Assembly: GCA_964416175.1 (NCBI GenBank)
Contig: CAYQDF010000036.1
Span: forward strand, 1 to 28,063
DNA: 28,063 bases
From: CAYQDF01 sp964416175
Lineage (GTDB): Bacteria > Chloroflexota > Anaerolineae > Anaerolineales > UBA4823
Direction: 5' to 3'
The position numbers and the translations under genes were made by a program. A model generated the notes under the pieces. It did not search any database and was not told the origin of the DNA. It was given only the letters and a program-made list of their open reading frames with translations. Shown piece by piece: positions 7,102 through 12,941 of this stretch (within the stretch, counting starts at the first letter, position 1; every line of letters starts with the position of its first letter).

Positions 7102-8735
7102 AACCTGAAAGAGCCGGAGACCTTCAGCCGTCATCCTTTATCCCGCAGCCCTTAAACGTCCAGGTCCACCGCATCGGAGGGGACCTGGTCGAACTGCTGT
7201 TCAACCCGCGCCAGGTGGACCTGCGGGTGGGCGAGACCCTCACCCTGCGCGAGCGCGAGACCGGGCGCGGCGTGATCGTCCAGGTGATCGCCTTCCGCTC
7301 AGCGACCTACCCCAGCCTGGCCCAGGAACTGATGCACAACCTGCTCGGCCCCGAGCCGCTGCACGCCCCGCTCCTGGAAGCCATCGGCTACCAGTACCTG
7401 GTCAGACCCGGGGGAGATGGGCATCCCGCCCCCTCCTGGAAAGATGAAATGGGCGACATCAAGATCGCCCTGGCCAAGATCCGCAAGACGGTGCCGGAGG
7501 CCCTCCCCGGCGGCGGGCCAGCGCGCTGGGAACAGTGGGATGGATGGATCCCGGCGCGCGGCGTGGAGGTGTTCCCCACCGACGACGGCGAGGTCTTCGC
7601 CAACGCGACCCGCGACGGCGGGCACCGCCTGCGCCTGGGCTGGACGATGAGCGGGCACGATTTCTACGTCGAGGGGCAGGACCTGGAAAAGGTCAACGTC
7701 ATCACCGGCGTCAAGGGCAGCGGCAAGTCGCACCTGGCCAAGGTCATCCTGCTGCAGCTGATCGCCCAGGGCGCGCCCTGCCTGGTGTTCGACATCAACC
7801 GGGAATACATCCACCTGCCCAGGGCGGAAGTCGAGGCGCAGACCGGGCAGACCAGGCGGCGCGGCATCATCCACCTGGAAGCGGGAGGGAACTTCCGCCT
7901 GGGGGTGAAGCAGTTCGGCCTGCCGCCGCTCCTGACGCTGCTCCAGCGCTATGGTTTGCCCGAAGTGTCCGCGCTGCACTTCGAAAACCGCGTCGCCCGG
8001 CTGTGGGCTGAAGCAGAGGCCATGGAAGCCGGCGGCGGGCGGAAAGCGCCCTACGTCGGCCTCGAGCAGCTCATCCAGATGGCGGAGTCAGGCGAATTCG
8101 GCGGAGGTTCCAGCGCCACGGTGATCAACCACGCCATCCGCTCCCGCCTGGAAGCCCTCAAGAACACCCACATCTTCGCCCGGACGGCCGCCGAAGCCGC
8201 CTCGCTGGGCACGGCCTACCGCCAGATCCGCGACGGCGGGGCGCTGGTCATCGATATCTCTGGGCTTTCGAACCTGGCCCGCGAGGGCTTCGTCCAGGCG
8301 ATCATCGAGCTGATCAAGGACCTGTGCCTGTGGGAGATCGAGCACGGCGCGCACCGCTTCCCCTTCATCTTCTTCGAGGAGGCGCACCTGTACGTCTCTC
8401 CCAGGAGCATCGACTACATCGTCACCCGCTCCCGCCACCTGGGGATCACCAGTTTCTTCGTCACCAATATGATCCATGGGTTGGACGAGGCGGTGCTCCG
8501 CCAGGCGGACAACCTCTTCCTGTTGCGCATCCCGTTCGAGGACGATGTACGCCACGTCTCGCGCAGCGCCGCCACTGACTTCGAGACCCTGGCCGCCTTC
8601 GTGCGCCGCCTGCGCCAGCGTCACGCCCTGGTCATCGGCGGCGTCACCGCGCACTACCCCCTGATCTTCGAGGTGGACCCGCTGGAAGGGGTGAACACGG
8701 CCGGCGAGACGCGCTTCTTCTTCCGTGACCGGTAG
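7098..8735 (+). CDS. HerA-like hexameric DNA-translocating ATPase (HAS-barrel + DUF87)
   Basis: With the ATG at 7098 the protein has 545 residues. Residues 18-75 (LNVQVHRIGGDLVELLF and nearby) form a HAS-barrel-like beta domain, the N-terminal domain of HerA and relatives. The RecA-like motor has a Walker A motif GVKGSGKSH at residues 204-212 and a Walker B motif FIFFEEAHLYV at 423-433 with E427/E428. Later come SRHLGITSFFVTN and ADNLFLLRIPF, the sensor and arginine-finger regions expected in HerA/FtsK-type motors. HerA proteins pump DNA and work with a nuclease; the next gene encodes one, although of the RecB/Cas4 type and not NurA. The gene overlaps the WYL gene by 4 bp. The frame is open far upstream (to 6702), but that part is the WYL gene in another frame. 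Confidence 0.9.
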   Translation: MKPERAGDLQPSSFIPQPLNVQVHRIGGDLVELLFNPRQVDLRVGETLTLRERETGRGVIVQVIAFRSATYPSLAQELMHNLLGPEPLHAPLLEAIGYQYLVRPGGDGHPAPSWKDEMGDIKIALAKIRKTVPEALPGGGPARWEQWDGWIPARGVEVFPTDDGEVFANATRDGGHRLRLGWTMSGHDFYVEGQDLEKVNVITGVKGSGKSHLAKVILLQLIAQGAPCLVFDINREYIHLPRAEVEAQTGQTRRRGIIHLEAGGNFRLGVKQFGLPPLLTLLQRYGLPEVSALHFENRVARLWAEAEAMEAGGGRKAPYVGLEQLIQMAESGEFGGGSSATVINHAIRSRLEALKNTHIFARTAAEAASLGTAYRQIRDGGALVIDISGLSNLAREGFVQAIIELIKDLCLWEIEHGAHRFPFIFFEEAHLYVSPRSIDYIVTRSRHLGITSFFVTNMIHGLDEAVLRQADNLFLLRIPFEDDVRHVSRSAATDFETLAAFVRRLRQRHALVIGGVTAHYPLIFEVDPLEGVNTAGETRFFFRDR

Positions 8736-8792
8736 GGCAGGATCCCATCCCTGCCGCGTCCGGGATCGATGGGGCAGGAAACCCTTCCTGCC
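8736..8792. repeat. Two GGCAGG/CCTGCC hairpin repeats
   Basis: Two short hairpins lie in tandem between the HerA stop and the nuclease start. GGCAGGAT (8736-8743) pairs with ATCCCTGCC (8747-8755) with one bulged base, and GGCAGGAA (8773-8780) pairs perfectly with TTCCTGCC (8785-8792). A related unit occurs at 21294-21313, so this is a dispersed repeat family. In an operon it could attenuate transcription or protect the upstream mRNA. Confidence 0.75.
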
Positions 8793-8816
8793 GCTTAAGC
8801 CAGGAGGTCAGTCAGG

Positions 8817-9677
8817 ATGCACGACGCCGCGAAATACGCCCTCGATCTCTTGCAAAGCGACTCCCACGGCAAGGATCAGGAGCCATATATCAAGCCTTCG
8901 TCGCTGGCCAAGGGCTGCCTGCTGTACGTGGCCTTCGAACTGCGCGGCGAACCGAAACCGCCCCTGGACGCCCGGGTCGGGCGCATCCTGTCCGTTGGCA
9001 GCGACAGCCACCGCCGCCTCCAGCGCGGGCTGGCGCGTCACTGCCTGGGCCAGGAGGTCTTCTTCGAGGTCCCCGAATACCGCATCCACGGCTACTGCGA
9101 CGCCCTCCTCTACCTCCCTGCCCCAGGAGGAGAGCGCGATCCCGCCGGCGAGCTCTGGGCGCTGGAATTCAAGACCACCGCCTCCGGCGAGTTCGAGGCG
9201 ATCAAAGCCGCCGGATCCCCGAAGGAAGAGCACGTCCGCCAGGCGCAGATCTACCTGTGGGGGCTGGAAACCTATTACCGCGGCGCCCTCCCCCTCGCGG
9301 GCGCCATCGTCTATTACGAAAACCGGGACACGCTGGAACACCTGGCCTTCGCGGTGCTCTACGACGTGGAAGCTGTGAGCGACCTGCTGGCGCGGGTGAA
9401 GGCGATGCTGGCCGGCCTGGCGGAAGGCCGCCTGCCGGAGGACGTCCTCCCATCCGAGCATTGGGCGCATCGCTACTGCCCCTACCTGGAGATCTGTGAG
9501 CCGGGGCGGAAAGCCCTGGAGTGGCAGGCCCGGCAGCCAAAGACCCTGCCGGACGGGGTGCTGGCGGACCTCATCGCCAGGCGGATCCTGGCGAAAAAGC
9601 GCGCAGAAAAGGCGGGCGGCAGGAAGACCGGGCCGCGCTCCCTGGCCGACCTGGCGCGGGAGCTGGACTGGGAGTGA
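8817..9677 (+). CDS. PD-(D/E)XK nuclease of the RecB/Cas4-like family
   Basis: The 286-residue protein shows the RecB-type nuclease motifs in order: H65 in GSDSHRRLQ, D95 in HGYCDALLY, E117-x-K119 in ALEFKTT and the QAQIYLWGL motif (Q142/Q144, Y146). A cysteine in SSLAKGCLLY (C34) and two in YCPYLEIC (C221, C227) recall the iron-sulfur cysteines of Cas4 and AddB-type nucleases. The usual fourth cysteine is not obvious; C76 and C94 are the other cysteines. The C-terminus is basic. Enzymes of this family resect or cut DNA, often coupled to a motor protein, here most likely the HerA-like ATPase encoded 81 bp upstream. AGGAGGT precedes the ATG. No cas1/cas2 or CRISPR repeats are nearby, so a role in CRISPR adaptation is unlikely. 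Confidence 0.88.
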   Translation: MHDAAKYALDLLQSDSHGKDQEPYIKPSSLAKGCLLYVAFELRGEPKPPLDARVGRILSVGSDSHRRLQRGLARHCLGQEVFFEVPEYRIHGYCDALLYLPAPGGERDPAGELWALEFKTTASGEFEAIKAAGSPKEEHVRQAQIYLWGLETYYRGALPLAGAIVYYENRDTLEHLAFAVLYDVEAVSDLLARVKAMLAGLAEGRLPEDVLPSEHWAHRYCPYLEICEPGRKALEWQARQPKTLPDGVLADLIARRILAKKRAEKAGGRKTGPRSLADLARELDWE

Positions 9678-9753
9678 GGATGGCAGATTTCCCCAGGACG
9701 TCGCCAGGACTGCCAGGCGAAGCGCCCTGAGCGGAGCAGCGGATGCGTTCTTC

Positions 9754-9799
9754 GACTGCTCCCTCGCAAACTCAGGACATTGACTGCGGTCCGCTCAGA
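9754..9799 (+). repeat. 46-bp dispersed intergenic repeat, copy 1
   Basis: This 46-bp stretch, starting GACTGCTCCCTCGCAA and ending TCCGCTCAGA, matches 21213-21258 at 40 of 46 positions. Both copies lie between plus-strand genes. Around this copy, GCGGATGC to the left (9740-9747) and GCATCCGC to the right (9802-9809) can pair, so the copy sits in the loop of a larger hairpin. Confidence 0.8.
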
Positions 9800-9831
9800 A
9801 TGCATCCGCTGCGTAGTCGAAGGGAACGGTT

Positions 9832-9969
9832 TTGCTTAATCTCACATTGTCATACTACAACAGGGATAAAATAGAGGCACAAAAGCAGACCGTCCAGGAT
9901 CTCCTCAAGCTGCGCAAGTTCTTCCGGGCCTGCGCTGAAAGAGGCCTGGGACTGGTCAACCCGTGGTGA
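9832..9969 (+). CDS. Possible 45-residue basic small protein
   Basis: A frame with a TTG start at 9832 (AAGGGAA a few bases upstream) encodes 45 residues that include YYNRDKIEAQKQTVQDLLK and end RGLGLVNPW. The middle is a charged amphipathic helix with several Lys and Arg residues. The stop at 9967-9969 comes five bases before the metallopeptidase ATG, as in an operon. The clean amphipathic pattern and tight spacing favour a real gene, but the lack of an ATG start and its short length make this uncertain. It may also be the surviving end of a longer gene broken by the repeat just upstream. No family was recognised. Confidence 0.35.
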   Translation: MLNLTLSYYNRDKIEAQKQTVQDLLKLRKFFRACAERGLGLVNPW

Positions 9970-9974
9970 GACGT

Positions 9975-10700
9975 ATGAGCAAACTGGTCTTGGACGATGA
10001 GTTTATTACAACCCTGGTCGTGCAGGTGGCGCCCCTGGTGGAGCAGGCCACGGGCTGGGACCTGGACGCGGGGAGCCTGCGCTGCCGGGTCGTGCCGAAG
10101 GACCGCGGGTACGAGGAGATCCTGTTAGGGCGCCTGCGCGAGCTGGGGTTCTTCGTGGATGAAGACGCGCCGCGCCCCCTGCTCGACCGGCTGGTGGAGT
10201 ACCTGGTCGAAAGCAGCATACTGGCCGCTTATCAGCCCGGGGCCGGCGAGCTGCTGGTGATCCGCGAGAACGTGGACGACAGCAACCTGGACGGGCTGCG
10301 TGTGGTGCTGGCGCACGAGCTGGTGCACCGCGGGCAGCACCGCAACCACCCGGAGATCTTTCACCAGGTCGAGGCGAGCTGGCGCCGGGTCGCCGCGCCC
10401 AACCTTGTCTCGCCCGAGCAGATCGACCTCGGGCAGCTGGTGCAGGCGCTGAACGAGACCCGGCCCCTCATGACCCTCCTGGAAAGCCACGCCGCGTACA
10501 TCCAGCAGCTCATCGCCAGCCGCCACTACCCGCAGGCCCGCATCGAAGCCCATTTCACCCTGCCCGTGCTGCTCTTCCGCCTGTTCGGGGGGCAGAAGCT
10601 GGCGCAGTATACGGAAGGCCTCCCGGCCATCGCTGCCGCTATGGAATCTGGCGAGATGGAGGCCCTCTACCGGGATCCGGGGAAGGTTTTAATGATATAA
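9975..10700 (+). CDS. Putative zinc metallopeptidase (HEXXH)
   Basis: With the ATG at 9975 (GGTGAG just upstream) the protein has 241 residues. The zinc-binding HELVH motif is at 114-118 within LAHELVHRGQH, and LLESHAAYIQ at about 168-177 supplies E170 as a likely third ligand, the gluzincin arrangement. It has no signal peptide or transmembrane helix, so it should act in the cytoplasm. The layout recalls the zincin_2 / F420-biosynthesis-associated group, but the assignment is loose. Physiological substrates are unknown. It ends just before a terminator-like hairpin, closing the plus-strand cluster that includes HerA and the nuclease. Whether it belongs to that system is inference from position alone. 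Confidence 0.72.
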   Translation: MSKLVLDDEFITTLVVQVAPLVEQATGWDLDAGSLRCRVVPKDRGYEEILLGRLRELGFFVDEDAPRPLLDRLVEYLVESSILAAYQPGAGELLVIRENVDDSNLDGLRVVLAHELVHRGQHRNHPEIFHQVEASWRRVAAPNLVSPEQIDLGQLVQALNETRPLMTLLESHAAYIQQLIASRHYPQARIEAHFTLPVLLFRLFGGQKLAQYTEGLPAIAAAMESGEMEALYRDPGKVLMI

Positions 10701-10703
10701 GGC

Positions 10704-10739
10704 GGAGGGGCTGTCTCAGAAGAACGGGGCAGCCCCTCC
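10704..10739. terminator. Bidirectional terminator-like hairpin
   Basis: GGAGGGGCTG (10704-10713) is perfectly complementary to CAGCCCCTCC (10730-10739) with a 16-nt loop. It lies between the convergent metallopeptidase and secreted-protein genes and could end transcription from both sides. There is no strong T-run. Confidence 0.65.
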
Positions 10740-10804
10740 AGTGTTTCCGGCCCGGGTTTCCCGGCGTTGATTGCGGATGAACCCCTTTCGGCGGAATCCG
10801 CGCC

Positions 10805-11377
10805 TCATTCCTCCTTGGCTGGGGGATCGGCGAGCTGTCCAGCCCTCTCGCTGCGCCCGAGGACGTAGTAGCCGCTGACCGGCGCCAGGCAGGCCAGGCG
10901 GTCGAACGTCCCGTTGTCGCGGCTCTCCTCGACGAAGAAGGTGGGGCACACCTCCCATCTGCCGGTCTCTTCGCTGGCGTACCAGATGGCGATCGCCTGT
11001 CTGCCGCCCTTTGACCAGAGCGCCCGGTCGGCGCCGGTGATGTTGAAGAACACATAGACGAGCGCGCTGATCTCCTCGACCGGGCCGCCCTTCTGGTTCA
11101 GGAAGCGCACCTCCATCGCCGGGAGGCGGTACTTGAGGCCCACCCCCTGGTTGAAGCGCGCCGGGAGCCGCCCGCCGACCATATCCAGGTACACGTGGGA
11201 AACGCCGACGGGGATGTTGGTGGCGTGCAGGCCCTGCCGTCCCAGCTCGATGGTCTCGCCCGCCTCGAGGGGAAAGACCCCGGACCTGGCGGCCGCGGGA
11301 TCCCAGGCCCCGCCCAGGGCGATCAGGACGGTCATGGCGAGGAGCAGGCCGGTGGTGAGAAACTTTTGGGTGTTCAT
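10805..11377 (-). CDS. Secreted protein of unknown function
   Basis: From the ATG at 11377-11375, preceded by AAAGGAG at good distance, the protein has 190 residues. MNTQKFLTTG and the hydrophobic LLLAMTVLIALGGAW form a signal peptide with likely cleavage after the AAA in PAAARSG. The mature part is a beta-rich domain (for example GVSHVYLDMVGGRLP and AIAIWYASEETGRWEVCPTF) with two cysteines that could form a disulfide. No known family was recognised. A start 12 codons earlier at 11413 is open but has no ribosome-binding site. The gene is divergent from the HTH-AAA gene, and an array of TGACAC-like hexamers lies upstream, the same type found before the lipoprotein gene. It may therefore be a secreted member of that system. 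Confidence 0.75.
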   Translation of the reverse strand: MNTQKFLTTGLLLAMTVLIALGGAWDPAAARSGVFPLEAGETIELGRQGLHATNIPVGVSHVYLDMVGGRLPARFNQGVGLKYRLPAMEVRFLNQKGGPVEEISALVYVFFNITGADRALWSKGGRQAIAIWYASEETGRWEVCPTFFVEESRDNGTFDRLACLAPVSGYYVLGRSERAGQLADPPAKEE

Positions 11378-11479
11378 CGAAAGTCTCCTTTCTATTTTTT
11401 GAATTTTCAGCAACCGCGCTGATTGGAGCGTGATGCGCGCAGGATACGCACTTCAAGCAGGTTCCAACACCCCGAACCT

Positions 11480-11507
11480 GTGCCGCTGGTGTGTCATTCC
11501 CGTGTCA
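11480..11507 (-). promoter_or_regulatory. TGACAC hexamer array with 11-bp period (Pho-box-like), site A
   Basis: On the minus strand TGACAC occurs at 11507-11502 and 11496-11491, with a degenerate CGGCAC at 11485-11480, all 11 bp apart. On the plus strand the first two read GTGTCATTCCCGTGTCAC, close to the Pho-box layout (7-bp half-sites in 11-bp direct repeats) bound by PhoB/OmpR-type response regulators. It lies between the divergent secreted-protein and HTH-AAA genes. The same array in the same orientation relative to the gene occurs at 15963-16012. Confidence 0.6.
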
Positions 11508-11558
11508 CTCGACCGGTGGGGCTGTTCAATTTGACGGCGATGCAATAAGATAAAGGCA

Positions 11559-12941
11559 ATGGACGACTCTTTTGCCGAGCAGGTCCGGTTCTTCATCAAG
11601 CGCCGCAACCTCCCTGTGGAGCAGCTGGCAACCCTGGCCAACCTCTCGCGCAAGACCCTCTACCGGTGGGTCAAGGGAGAGGTCGCCCACCCCCGGCACT
11701 GGTATCAGATCGTGGCCCTGGGGAAGGCTTTGCGCCTCAGCGAGGTCGAAGTGGACCGGCTCCTGTGGGCGACGAAAAACCCCAGCTTCCGGGAATTGCC
11801 CGCGCTGGCCCGCTACGAATACGAGCTGGAGCTCCTGGAAGAGTTCTCAACCACCGAGCCGCTCTCCGGCCCCATCCCGCGGCCCCAGGTCCGCTCCGAC
11901 TCCTGGGCTGCGCTGGAATCTCCAGCAGGAGCGATGCGGCCGGAATCCCCCTTCTACGTCGAACGCACCGCCGACAGCCAGCTCCGCCACCAGCTCGCCG
12001 GGCAGGGCACCACCACGACCATCCAGGCCAGCCGGCAGACCGGAAAGACCTCGCTCCTGATGCACGCCCTCCACGCCTCCCGCCTCGAACAGGACAGGGT
12101 CATCTACCTGGACTTTCACCTGGCGGACGAACCCAGCCGGACCGACCTGACCAGCTTCCTGCGCTTCCTGTCCGAGGCCATCGCCGAGCAGCTCGACCTG
12201 GATTGGGACGTGGTGGAAGGCTACTGGCAGGCGGTCCGCAACCCGGCCCAGACCTTCAACCGCTTTCTGCAGCGCGAAGTGCTCCAGCGGTCCGACCAGA
12301 AGGTCCTGCTGGCTATAGACGAAGCCGACGTGCTCTTCGACGCCGGGTTTAAAAAGCACTTCTTTGCCCTGCTGCGCGCCTGGGACTCGCGCCGGGCGTT
12401 CGACGCGATCTGGCGCAGGCTCAACCTGGTCATGGTGATCTCCACCCACCCATACTTGTTGATCGACGATGTGAACCTCTCCCCTTTCAACGTGGGGCTC
12501 AACATCGAGCTCAAGGATTTCACCCCGGAACAGGTGGCCGACCTGAATCAGCGCCACGGGAGCCCGCTCAGGCCCGATGAAATCCCCGCCCTCATGGCCC
12601 TGGTGGGCGGGCATCCCTACCTGGTGCGCCAGGCTTTCTACACGCTGGTCAGCGAGGGCTTATCCCTGGCAGCCCTCTCCGCCGTCGCCAGTTCCCCCGA
12701 GGGCCCGTTCGGGAAGCACCTGCTCTTCTACCAGCACAGCCTGAAGAAAAACCCCGCCCTCCTGGCCGCGCTCCAGGATGTGCTCCGGAGAAGCCCCCGG
12801 AGGAGCATCCGGGAGCAAAAAGCTCCGGACGAATCCCTGTTGGAGCGTTTATCGGCGGTGGGCCTGATCCGGCAAGAGAAGGGGCAGTGGAAGCCGCGCT
12901 GCGGCCTGTACGAGCAGTTCTTCAGGCGGCAAGGGGAATGA
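11559..12941 (+). CDS. HTH + AAA-like (AAA_35 type) NTPase
   Basis: The 460-residue protein begins with a helix-turn-helix domain (residues 5-70; LATLANLSRKTLYRWVKGE) and then an AAA-like domain after the linker GPIPRPQ. The Walker A motif ASRQTGKTS is at 157-165 and Walker B LLAIDEADVLF at 250-260. STHPYLL and VGGHPYLVRQAFYTL further on are the conserved strings of the AAA_35 group found in Chloroflexota and Cyanobacteria. The C-terminus is a small winged-helix-like segment (LLERLSAVGLIRQEKGQW). Such proteins resemble STAND signalling ATPases without sensor repeats. There is no signal peptide. It overlaps the next AAA gene by 4 bp (ATGA), so the two NTPases are made together. Role: probably a nucleotide-dependent regulator; ligand and DNA target unknown. 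Confidence 0.85.
   Translation: MDDSFAEQVRFFIKRRNLPVEQLATLANLSRKTLYRWVKGEVAHPRHWYQIVALGKALRLSEVEVDRLLWATKNPSFRELPALARYEYELELLEEFSTTEPLSGPIPRPQVRSDSWAALESPAGAMRPESPFYVERTADSQLRHQLAGQGTTTTIQASRQTGKTSLLMHALHASRLEQDRVIYLDFHLADEPSRTDLTSFLRFLSEAIAEQLDLDWDVVEGYWQAVRNPAQTFNRFLQREVLQRSDQKVLLAIDEADVLFDAGFKKHFFALLRAWDSRRAFDAIWRRLNLVMVISTHPYLLIDDVNLSPFNVGLNIELKDFTPEQVADLNQRHGSPLRPDEIPALMALVGGHPYLVRQAFYTLVSEGLSLAALSAVASSPEGPFGKHLLFYQHSLKKNPALLAALQDVLRRSPRRSIREQKAPDESLLERLSAVGLIRQEKGQWKPRCGLYEQFFRRQGE

Noticed and set aside
6145..7134. A 329-residue minus-strand open frame
   Set aside because: It mirrors the WYL regulator gene and shows no domain or start signal.
8736..9677. Idea that the Cas4-like nuclease belongs to a CRISPR locus
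   Set aside because: No cas genes and no regularly spaced repeats are present; the hairpins at 8736-8792 are only two units without spacers.
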